The notes beneath the pieces are model-generated. The model saw only the letters and a list, made by a program, of their open reading frames with translations. It made no database searches and was not told where the DNA came from. Source: an uncultured Collinsella sp. (GTDB lineage: Bacteria > Actinomycetota > Coriobacteriia > Coriobacteriales > Coriobacteriaceae). Taken from it: DNA of 12,748 bases. The stretch spans positions 1-12,748 of the forward strand of contig CATXWM010000046.1 in NCBI GenBank assembly GCA_958403205.1, written 5' to 3'. How positions within the stretch are numbered: position 1 is the stretch's first letter; every line of letters begins with the position of its first letter. The position numbers and the translations under genes were made by a program. This document shows positions 1-5,710 of the stretch, piece by piece.

Positions 1-298
1 GGAAGTTCTTGGCCATGTCGGGATAGAAGTAGTGCTTGCGGTAGAACATCGAGTGACGCTGAATCTCGCAGTTGGTGGCGAGACCGGCCTTGACGATGCT
101 CTCGATAGCGCGCTTGTTGGGCACCGGCAGGGCGCCGGGCAGGCCCAGGCACACCGGGCACACGTTGGCGTTGGGCTCGTCATCGTGGCTGAGCTTGCAG
201 TTGCAGAACATCTTGGTATCGAGTGCGGTGAGCTCGGTATGGATCTCCAGGCCGATCACGGCCTCCCAATCCTGCAGGACCTCGGAAAGCTCCTTCAT
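1..298 (-). CDS. gatB: GatB, aspartyl/glutamyl-tRNA(Asn/Gln) amidotransferase subunit B (N-terminal part, cut by window edge)
   Basis: Only the first 99 codons lie in the window; the rest runs off the left edge. GatB is the kinase/tRNA-binding subunit of GatCAB, which activates Glu or Asp on mischarged tRNA before amidation in the cytoplasm. The visible protein starts MKELSEVLQDWEAVIGLEIH and shows the family's N-terminal GLEIHTEL motif (E18, H20). It also has the four-cysteine zinc site C32-x-C34 and C47-x-x-C50, and then GLPGALPVPN. The ATG at 298 shares one base with the gatA stop (TAATG), and GGGAGG lies just upstream, so translation is coupled to gatA. The residues present look intact. 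The call is secure because motif, order and overlap all agree. Confidence 0.96.
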   Translation of the reverse strand, partial: MKELSEVLQDWEAVIGLEIHTELTALDTKMFCNCKLSHDDEPNANVCPVCLGLPGALPVPNKRAIESIVKAGLATNCEIQRHSMFYRKHYFYPDMAKNF

Positions 299-1812
299 TA
301 CAGCTCGCCTCCCTTCCCGGCAAAATCGGGCGCGACGGAAAGCGCGGGCGCACCCGTAGCGGCATCGGCAAAGCCGCGCTCCAGGGCGCGGGCAAACGTG
401 AGCAGCTGACGGTCCTTAAAGGCCGGACCCACCAGCTGGGCAGAAACGGGCAACTGAGTATCCTCGCCCAAGCCCAGCGGCACCGAGATACCACCGTTGC
501 CGCAAATGTTGAGCGAGATGGTGTACAGGTCGGAGAGGTACATCTGCGTGGGGTCGCTGATCTCGCCAAACTTAAAGGCCGTGCGCGGCGAGGCGGGCAT
601 GAGGATGGTGTCCACCTTGGCATACGCGGCGTCGTAGTCCTGCGTGATGAGCGTGCGGGCCTTTTGCGCGGCGTAGTAGTACTTGTCGTACACGCCCGAG
701 CTCAGCAGATAGGCGCCGAGCATCTGACGGCGCTTGGCCTCGGCGCCAAAGCCGTGGGCGCGCGAAAGCGAGCTCTGGTCGGACAAGTTGGCGCAGCCCT
801 CCTCCTGGTAGCCGTAGCGAATGCCGTCGAAGCGGGCCAGGTTGGAGAATGCCTCGGCCGGGCCGATGACGTAGTAGGCGGCGATGGCGGCGTCCAGGTG
901 CGGCAGGTCGACCTCGACCAGCTCGGCACCCTGGTTCTGCAGCTCCTGGGCGGCGCGCTGAACAGCAGCCTTGACCTCGGGCGTCAGGCCCTCGGCCTCC
1001 ATAAACGCGGGGATAATACCCACATGCTTTCCCTCGATGCTGTCGTTGAGGTGCTCGGTAAAGTCGACGGCACAATCCTGGCTGGTGCAGTCGTACGGAT
1101 CGTGGCCCGCGCCGGTAAGCGCGTTCATGGCCAGCGCAACGTCCTCGACCGTGCGGCCAAAGGGGCCCACCTGGTCGAGCGACGAGCCAAAGGCAACCAC
1201 GCCGTAACGGCTCACGGCGCCATACGTGGGCTTAAAGCCCACCACGCCGCACAGCGACGCCGGCTGACGGATGGAGCCGCCGGTGTCCGAACCCAGCGAG
1301 AGAGCGACCTCGCCCGCGGCGACGGCGGCAGCAGAGCCGCCCGAGGAGCCGCCAGGCACGCGCTCGGTATCCCAGGGGTTGTTGGTGCGGTGGAAGGCCG
1401 AGCTCTCGGTAGAGCTACCAAAGGCAAACTCGTCCATGTTGGCCTTGCCCATGGGCAGGCAGCCGGCATCGAGCATGCGCTGGACGCAGGTGGCGGTGTA
1501 GACGCTCCGGTAGTTCTCGAGCATGCGGGAAGCGCAGGTGGTGCGCGTGCCCACGAGGTTCATGTTGTCCTTAATGGCCAGCGGCACGCCCGCGAGCGGG
1601 GGCAGCGGCTTGCCTGCGGCGCGGTCGGCATCCACGCGCGCAGCGGCCTCGAGCGCAAGCTCGGGCGCCACCTGCAGGAATGCCTGGACCCCGCCCTCGC
1701 GCGCCTCGATGGCGGCAAGAGAGGCCTGGGCCACCTCGGTAGCGGTAAGGTCGCCGGCGGCAACGCCCGCGGCAATCTGGGCAGCGGTAAGGGAATCAAA
1801 GCTTAGCGCCAT
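298..1812 (-). CDS. gatA: GatA, aspartyl/glutamyl-tRNA amidotransferase subunit A (amidase)
   Basis: This is the 504-residue glutaminase subunit of GatCAB. It releases ammonia from glutamine, and the ammonia is passed to GatB to convert Glu-tRNA(Gln) or Asp-tRNA(Asn) to the amide form. The amidase-signature Lys-cisSer-Ser triad is visible: K81 in AIKDN, S156 in GGSSGGS and S180 in DTGGSIRQP. This spacing matches the family (known triads near 79/154/178). Length is normal for GatA. The ATG at 1812 overlaps the gatC stop by one base (TAATG) and is preceded by a GGGGGAGAG ribosome binding site. The 3' end overlaps gatB in the same way. Long open frames on the opposite strand here are codon-bias shadows. 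Confidence 0.98.
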   Translation of the reverse strand: MALSFDSLTAAQIAAGVAAGDLTATEVAQASLAAIEAREGGVQAFLQVAPELALEAAARVDADRAAGKPLPPLAGVPLAIKDNMNLVGTRTTCASRMLENYRSVYTATCVQRMLDAGCLPMGKANMDEFAFGSSTESSAFHRTNNPWDTERVPGGSSGGSAAAVAAGEVALSLGSDTGGSIRQPASLCGVVGFKPTYGAVSRYGVVAFGSSLDQVGPFGRTVEDVALAMNALTGAGHDPYDCTSQDCAVDFTEHLNDSIEGKHVGIIPAFMEAEGLTPEVKAAVQRAAQELQNQGAELVEVDLPHLDAAIAAYYVIGPAEAFSNLARFDGIRYGYQEEGCANLSDQSSLSRAHGFGAEAKRRQMLGAYLLSSGVYDKYYYAAQKARTLITQDYDAAYAKVDTILMPASPRTAFKFGEISDPTQMYLSDLYTISLNICGNGGISVPLGLGEDTQLPVSAQLVGPAFKDRQLLTFARALERGFADAATGAPALSVAPDFAGKGGEL

Positions 1813-2123
1813 TACTCGCTCTCCCCCTCTCCCAAAATGGACGGCACGCGGAAGTAGCGGTCGCGCACGCTGCCGGCGTTTTCGAGCGCGACGTCGAGCG
1901 GCAGATCGCGCTCGGGCTCGCGCAGGTCATCGCCCATCACGTTGGACAGGCTTCCGATGGGATGGAACGTGGGCTCCACGTCGGGCAAGTCATATTGCAA
2001 GACGGGCTCGAGCATCTGGACGGCGTCGTTCATGTAGGACGTCATCTGGGTGAGCTCGTCATCGGTCAGTGCGATCTTTGCGTACTCGGCGATGCCGCGC
2101 ACGTCTTTCTCGCTGAGTGCCAT
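1812..2123 (-). CDS. gatC: GatC, aspartyl/glutamyl-tRNA amidotransferase subunit C
   Basis: This 103-residue small subunit wraps around and stabilises the GatA-GatB pair. It starts MALSEKDVRGIAEYAKIALT. The family pattern is visible: an N-terminal helix (VRGIAEYAKIALTDDEL), a central LEPVLQYDLPDVEPTFHP stretch and a C-terminal VRDRYFRVPSIL. I chose the ATG at 2123 because AAGGGAG lies five bases before it. An upstream in-frame ATG at 2141 would add MRKGAP but places that ribosome binding site inside the gene. It is the first gene of gatC-gatA-gatB, with one-base stop/start overlaps throughout. Confidence 0.96.
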   Translation of the reverse strand: MALSEKDVRGIAEYAKIALTDDELTQMTSYMNDAVQMLEPVLQYDLPDVEPTFHPIGSLSNVMGDDLREPERDLPLDVALENAGSVRDRYFRVPSILGEGESE

Positions 2124-2157
2124 AGGCGCTCCCTTCCGCATAACAGTTAAACCGCTC

Positions 2158-2164
2158 TAGTATA
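2158..2164 (-). promoter_or_regulatory. Candidate -10 box for the gatCAB operon
   Basis: The minus strand reads TATACT about 35 bases before the gatC start, 5 of 6 matches to TATAAT, preceded directly by CTG. No convincing -35 box is present at 16-18 bases upstream. It is proposed from position and the -10 match only. Confidence 0.4.
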
Positions 2165-2260
2165 CAGGGCAACGCCGGCTTGGAGCAGGCGCTTTACCCA
2201 AATGCAGCGAAAACGTAACGAGGGCGGCGGTTGACAGGCGGCGGGCTGGCGGTTCTGCAA

Positions 2261-2301
2261 CGAAACCGCACCGTCCATAGCGAAAACCGCGCCGTCCACA
2301 A
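2261..2301. repeat. Imperfect tandem repeat, two units of about 20-21 bases
   Basis: Two consecutive units, CGAAACCGCACCGTCCATAG and a 21-base variant beginning CGAAAACCGCGCCGTCCACA, are followed by the start of a third unit (CGAAGACC). The units differ by a few substitutions and one added A. They abut the long inverted repeat to their right and may belong to the same element. No reading frame of known function covers them. Confidence 0.6.
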
Positions 2302-2306
2302 CGAAG

Positions 2307-2367
2307 ACCATCACAACATTCGACGCTTTTCGCCAAAATCGCAATTTTCATCGAATGTTGTGATGGT
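2307..2367. repeat. Perfect 17-bp inverted repeat with a 27-base loop
   Basis: The left arm ACCATCACAACATTCGA (2307-2323) is exactly complementary to the right arm TCGAATGTTGTGATGGT (2351-2367). The loop is AT-rich for this genome. It lies in the roughly 260-base gap between the gatC promoter region and the end of the sortase gene. Such long perfect arms in an intergenic gap suggest a dispersed palindromic element or a strong transcript hairpin. There is no T-run on the minus strand, so it is not a classic terminator for the sortase. Confidence 0.75.
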
Positions 2368-2379
2368 TTGGAAGTCCCG

Positions 2380-2414
2380 ACCACCACAAAAGTGCCTGTC
2401 CCAATTGTGGTGGT
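2380..2414. repeat. Perfect 10-bp inverted repeat (ACCACCACAA / TTGTGGTGGT)
   Basis: The arms at 2380-2389 and 2405-2414 enclose a 15-base loop containing GTGCCTGTCCC. It sits 13 bases past the sortase stop codon. It could be a factor-dependent or T-tail-less transcription stop, or a copy of a small palindromic repeat family. I recall similar GTGCCTGTCCC-centred elements in Collinsella genomes, but this is memory and not checked. Confidence 0.65.
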
Positions 2415-2427
2415 TCTGAACGACGTC

Positions 2428-3366
2428 CTATGCCGAGGCCTTGGCCTTGCGGCGCTTGCGGACCGCGTGGATCACGATGTCCAGCAGTAACAGCACAATG
2501 GCTACGACCACGATGAGCACGGCAAACTCGCGCTTGCCCCAGTGGCGGCCGGCCAGCGACTTTTGCTTGTCGACGTCCTTCTTGTTGTACTTGGTGCGCA
2601 CGCAATGCACCAGCAGGCGATGGTCGTTTACGCCGTAGGGCGTGCAGGTGACGAGCGTCACCTTGTCGGCGCCGGGCTCGATGGTCAGCGACTCAATCTC
2701 CTCAGGCAGCACCACCTCGGAGTCCACCATCTTGTAGGCGAGCGTCTTGTTCATGGTGTGCAGCAGCACCAGGTCGCCGGGCTCCAGCGAGTGGATGTCG
2801 TCGAACATGCTCAGGTTGCGCATGCCCGAGTGCGCGGTGAGCACGCAATGCGTCGAGGTGCCGCCCACCGGCAGGCTCGTGCCCTCCAGGTGGCCGACGC
2901 CCGCCATAAGGACTTCCTCGCTCGTGCCGTGGTAGATGGGCATGCTCACGTCGATGGAAGGGATTTCGACCCAGCTCATCATGGGGTCTCGGTCAAAGAT
3001 GAGCTGCTGGGCGTAGGGCTCAATCTGGTCGGCGGGAAGCTCGGTGGCCTCGCCCGCCAGTTGCTCGTTAAAGGAGCGCGCCTGGAGCAGGATGCGCTCG
3101 CGCTCCTCGGCAGACAGCGCGTCCACGGTGCTGGACACCGTGCTGATCTGGTTGAACACGCCCGAGGCCTCGAGCCGGTCCAAGATCCACGGCCAGGTCA
3201 TAAGGCCCACGCCAATAAGGATGATGACGATGGTGATGAGACGGTCGGCCCAGCGCGGCAGTCGCTTACGGCGGCGCTTGGGCTTTGGTTGAGGTTTGGG
3301 CTGAGGGCTTGAGCCGCCGTTGTCCGCGGCGTTATTGCTCTTCATATGTTTGGCGCCCTGCACCAT
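2428..3366 (-). CDS. Class C sortase (pilin polymerase)
   Basis: This 312-residue membrane transpeptidase cleaves LPXTG-like signals and links pilin subunits through isopeptide bonds at the outer face of the membrane. A basic proline-rich N-terminal tail (21-38) is followed by a membrane helix (about 43-60), the sortase barrel (about 130-258) and a second C-terminal helix (about 281-302) with a basic end. Two membrane segments are typical of class C. The catalytic set is H179 (LTAHSG), C241 (TLVTCTPYG) and R250 (NDHRLLV). The family signature VEIPSIDV...PIYHGTSEEVL...GVGHLEGTSLPVGG is clear. The usual lid motif Asp-Pro-aromatic is not evident; E116-P117-Y118 or D127-P128-M129 may stand in for it. 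The start at 3366 is supported by AGGAG nine bases upstream; a second ATG at 3345 is less well supported. It very likely serves the pilin genes at 5711-12531, from which it is separated by two unrelated genes. Confidence 0.95.
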   Translation of the reverse strand: MVQGAKHMKSNNAADNGGSSPQPKPQPKPKRRRKRLPRWADRLITIVIILIGVGLMTWPWILDRLEASGVFNQISTVSSTVDALSAEERERILLQARSFNEQLAGEATELPADQIEPYAQQLIFDRDPMMSWVEIPSIDVSMPIYHGTSEEVLMAGVGHLEGTSLPVGGTSTHCVLTAHSGMRNLSMFDDIHSLEPGDLVLLHTMNKTLAYKMVDSEVVLPEEIESLTIEPGADKVTLVTCTPYGVNDHRLLVHCVRTKYNKKDVDKQKSLAGRHWGKREFAVLIVVVAIVLLLLDIVIHAVRKRRKAKASA

Positions 3367-3392
3367 CGCCGGTCACTCCTCTACAACTCAAA

Positions 3393-3404
3393 TTGTCTAA
3401 ACAA
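3393..3404. promoter_or_regulatory. Short palindrome TTGT-CTAA-ACAA upstream of the sortase
   Basis: A TTGT/ACAA inverted repeat lies 27 bases before the sortase start, next to a TATTAT hexamer on the minus strand (about 3405-3411). It could be part of the sortase promoter or an operator. The -35 region is unconvincing, so this is a weak call. Confidence 0.25.
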
Positions 3405-3430
3405 ATAATAGCCGAATTGCGAGCCCCGCG

Positions 3431-3461
3431 CCGGACAACGCAGCTTGGCTGCACCGTCCGG
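3431..3461 (-). terminator. Nested hairpin after the nucleotidyltransferase gene, possible terminator
   Basis: CCGGAC (3431-3436) pairs with GTCCGG (3456-3461), and inside them GCAGC (3440-3444) pairs with GCTGC (3448-3452) around a TTG loop, giving an interrupted 11-bp stem. It begins 16 bases past the stop codon of the nucleotidyltransferase gene, where a transcript end is expected. No T-run follows on either strand, so it would not be a canonical intrinsic terminator. Confidence 0.45.
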
Positions 3462-3476
3462 GCCACGTAACCCCAC

Positions 3477-4250
3477 TCAACCAATCAAGCCATATGTTGC
3501 TTTCATCGTCTCGAGCAACTGCGCCATCGTTACGCCCGCAACCCCAATCTGTTTCAGATTGACGTCGCCCACCTCACAATCTTTGACAAACGCAAGCATA
3601 TCGTCCTTCAGTTCACCGCCCAGGTCGACACCTTCCGACTCGCCGAGCAGCTGAGCAAGCCTCAGCGCATCGCGTTTATGCTTTTTTACCTTCCTCGAAT
3701 CAACGTTCTCCCCCGCTTCCCTTCTAGCTTTTAGGTCGAGATACGCCTTCGCTTTGAACGGGACAATGTATTCCGTACCCAGGACCGAAACGCCGCCTAC
3801 GGTCCGAATTCCCTGAAGGAACAAGCTGTAGTAAGCATCGTCCAACAAAATTGCCGACAGACTGCTTATGTTTTCATCAACGTGAATGGGCGCCACATCA
3901 ATCCCCTCACGACCCTTTAGAAAGTCGGGGCACTTCGCGAAGAGTTCGATCATATGGGGGTAGCCCGGCCTCTTAGGCTCTGTAAACCGATAAAAACATG
4001 AGCCTTTGCCTTCGCCCCAGCCGCAGCGGTAGCCGCCATCACGCACCAAAGTCCATATAGCTTCTGCCGTCTGAGGCAACCGGTCGTCGGCGACAATTAC
4101 AACATCAAAATCGTGAGTCATCCTAAACGGAAGTCCCGCCTCCGCGAGCAAAATGTCGCATGCCGTGCCGCCGATAAGGGCATACGATCCTGCAGCTTCT
4201 TGCATATGCTGCTGAAATTCTTGGAGGCCTTCTACAGCGCTTCTTGCCAT
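3477..4250 (-). CDS. AbiEii/MenT-like nucleotidyltransferase (putative toxin of a two-gene module)
   Basis: This 257-residue protein looks like a minimal DNA polymerase-beta-type nucleotidyltransferase. The fold's signature is visible: LIGGTA (25-30), then the metal-binding pair D47-x-D49 in RMTHDFDVVI, and a candidate third carboxylate E102 in HMIELFAK. A lysine-rich helical region (166-200, FKAKAYLDLKAR and KKHKRDALRL) resembles the conserved C-terminal part of AbiEii-family proteins. Known relatives modify tRNA or other targets and act as toxins, or as phage-exclusion proteins, paired with a DNA-binding antitoxin. Here the substrate is unknown. The ATG at 4250 has AAGGA six bases upstream and overlaps the end of the preceding gene by 19 bases, so the two are coupled. 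It could instead be a non-toxic housekeeping-type transferase. The fold is fairly secure; the toxin role is inferred. Confidence 0.8.
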   Translation of the reverse strand: MARSAVEGLQEFQQHMQEAAGSYALIGGTACDILLAEAGLPFRMTHDFDVVIVADDRLPQTAEAIWTLVRDGGYRCGWGEGKGSCFYRFTEPKRPGYPHMIELFAKCPDFLKGREGIDVAPIHVDENISSLSAILLDDAYYSLFLQGIRTVGGVSVLGTEYIVPFKAKAYLDLKARREAGENVDSRKVKKHKRDALRLAQLLGESEGVDLGGELKDDMLAFVKDCEVGDVNLKQIGVAGVTMAQLLETMKATYGLIG

Positions 4251-5200
4251 GGATATTCCTTTCCAAACATGCGATCGACTTCAAGCTGAATTCGCTCATC
4301 GTCGATTGCCGCCAAAGATAGCGCAAGCGAAATGTCGTCGACACGGGAGGAGTCGGCAAACACGGGCGCATAGCGCCACACTTGGATCATCGCCGTTTCG
4401 TTATCCGGCAACTCCCCGTCTGCGACTTCGAGGTCGCTCAGTTGACGCCATGCACTTCTTAAGACGGCCTTTTGTTCCATGCCCGGCGCAGCGAGCATCG
4501 AACGCGCAGCGAGCGCCGTCTCCCCGGCGTCAACAAGATAGTCGATCTGCGGCGTCTTCCTTGCAAAAAAGACCTTCGAGACAGGCGAGGAGAACTCTGC
4601 CATGTGCTCACTGAGCAGAAGATCAACGGCAACAGGGAACACGACGACACGCCGCTCGCGACGCTCGCGCCTCGCGAGCCCCCTGTCGACAAGCTCGGTT
4701 ATGGCCTCACTCGCACGGCTTGCCGAGATCCCAAGCGCACGACAAAGGTCATAGGGACGATATGGCTCCTGGGTTGCTCCCCAGATTGCTGCAGCCTGCG
4801 CGTTGGGCGACATCTTGGTCGCGTGATTGCGAAACCAGGCACCGCCCCTCTCCGTGCAGGCTGTGCCCATAAATGGAAGAAAAGCCTGTCTACCCGGGCA
4901 GACAAAGGGAATCCCTTGTGCGACCAATGCTTTGCGCTGACGTGCATCGGCATCAGGAAATGAAACGACAACAGGAGTCTCCGCGCGCAAGGCTAGCTGA
5001 CTATAGACTCTCTTAGCCTCGGGAAGCCCGACGCCAGTAGGCAAGCTTGCAAGCAAAAACGAAAAACCGTTTGCGTCAACAGCGCGGACCTCAATCGCCC
5101 GCAGATGCAGTGGCAAGCGTGCGGATCCAGGCCAAGTTTTGGTCTTGGCGGAGAGGCCTAGTGCTTCTTGTAAGTAGATTAGCGCTTCGTTCATTTCCAT
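4232..5200 (-). CDS. Winged-helix DNA-binding protein, partner of the nucleotidyltransferase (putative antitoxin/regulator)
   Basis: This protein of about 322 residues starts MEMNEALIYLQEALGLSAKT. A winged-helix domain sits mid-protein (about 130-188): YRPYDLCRALGISASRASEA gives the recognition helix, and LVDRGLARRERRERRVVVFP gives the wing. The N-terminal third (about 30-112) alternates short beta-strand-like and helical stretches and is not a fold I can name; the C-terminal third is mixed. Canonical AbiEi antitoxins carry the DNA-binding domain at the N-terminus, so this architecture is atypical. I chose the ATG at 5200 (5194 also possible) because the longer open frame runs back through the TATAAT box and repeats. 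The ribosome binding site is weak, so translation may be low or near-leaderless. The overlap with the nucleotidyltransferase and the operator-like repeats upstream suggest it represses its own promoter. General function is moderately sure; partnership is inferred. Confidence 0.72.
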   Translation of the reverse strand: MEMNEALIYLQEALGLSAKTKTWPGSARLPLHLRAIEVRAVDANGFSFLLASLPTGVGLPEAKRVYSQLALRAETPVVVSFPDADARQRKALVAQGIPFVCPGRQAFLPFMGTACTERGGAWFRNHATKMSPNAQAAAIWGATQEPYRPYDLCRALGISASRASEAITELVDRGLARRERRERRVVVFPVAVDLLLSEHMAEFSSPVSKVFFARKTPQIDYLVDAGETALAARSMLAAPGMEQKAVLRSAWRQLSDLEVADGELPDNETAMIQVWRYAPVFADSSRVDDISLALSLAAIDDERIQLEVDRMFGKEYPWQEAL

Positions 5201-5212
5201 CGTTTTCGTTTG

Positions 5213-5264
5213 ATTCCAGTTTATATTGGAATTATACATAATTTTTGGAATTAACGAGATTCCG
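5213..5264 (-). promoter_or_regulatory. Promoter with two inverted repeats (operator-like) for the winged-helix/nucleotidyltransferase pair
   Basis: The minus strand has a perfect TATAAT at 5236-5231, about 30 bases before the chosen start. It is covered by ATTCCA-N8-TGGAAT (5213-5232). A second inverted repeat, GGAAT-N7-ATTCC (5247-5263), lies just upstream of it. TTGGAATTA occurs twice, at 5226 and 5245, 19 bases apart. Four half-sites of one sequence flanking a -10 box are what an autorepressor site looks like. No good -35 box is visible. Confidence 0.6.
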
Positions 5265-5281
5265 TTCGTGCCTAAGCCCAT

Positions 5282-5572
5282 ACTTGCGTTTTCAAAATGT
5301 CCCGAATCGGCAGAGCGATTCGGGATACAATGTCAATAGAAAACGACGCACCCCGCGTAAATGTTTGGGAGCGCGGGCGGCCTAGTTTTCAGCTTTTGTT
5401 AAATGCCCGGGATCCGACCCCCGGGCATTCTTATTTGCGCTTTCGACGCAAATGCCTTCTACCGTCCGCACCGCGCGTGCGCCTACGGACCTTAAACCGA
5501 ACCTCATACGAGTTAAGAAACGCGATGACGAACGTGCCCGCATCGGACGATGGAGGCTGGCTGCGTTATCCC
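5282..5572. other. Non-coding, hairpin-rich intergenic region
   Basis: No convincing gene is present. Several perfect stems lie here: TCCCGAATC/GATTCGGGA (5300-5308/5317-5325, 8-base loop), CCCGCG/CGCGGG (5352-5357/5372-5377), AATGCCCGGG/CCCGGGCATT (5402-5411/5420-5429, 8-base loop), ATTTGCG/CGCAAAT (5433-5439/5447-5453) and GTCCG/CGGAC (5464-5468/5486-5490). I see no tRNA or rRNA signature. The region separates the pilin operon's terminator from the winged-helix gene. Confidence 0.6.
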
Positions 5573-5609
5573 AAAAAACGGGGCAGACTCCAGTGCGGAA
5601 TCTGCCCCG
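5573..5609 (-). terminator. Rho-independent terminator of the pilin operon
   Basis: On the minus strand, a perfect 9-bp GC-rich stem (CGGGGCAGA, 5609-5601, with TCTGCCCCG, 5587-5579) has a 13-base loop and is followed directly by six T (5578-5573). It begins about 100 bases past the stop codon of the last pilin gene and is the clearest intrinsic terminator in the window. Confidence 0.88.
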
Positions 5610-5710
5610 AAAAGAGAATGGCAAAGCAAGAACGTCGATGGACGAGAAGAGTGTCCGCAAGTCTCATGGCCATCACATCCCACCTGCCAAAGGGGATGGG
5701 TGAGCGAGCG

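Noticed and set aside
664..1806. Long plus-strand open frame opposite gatA
   Set aside because: It is a codon-bias shadow of a clear amidase gene, with low-complexity Gly/Ala/Arg-rich translation and no known motif.
2261..2414. CRISPR array
   Set aside because: There are only two imperfect adjacent units with no spacers of regular length, and no cas gene is nearby.
5440..5560. Possible tRNA in the structured intergenic region
   Set aside because: No complete cloverleaf, anticodon stem or proper T-loop could be found on either strand.
5382..5660. Small minus-strand open frame in the intergenic region
   Set aside because: It begins upstream of the terminator, runs through the terminator stem and several hairpins, and has no coding character.
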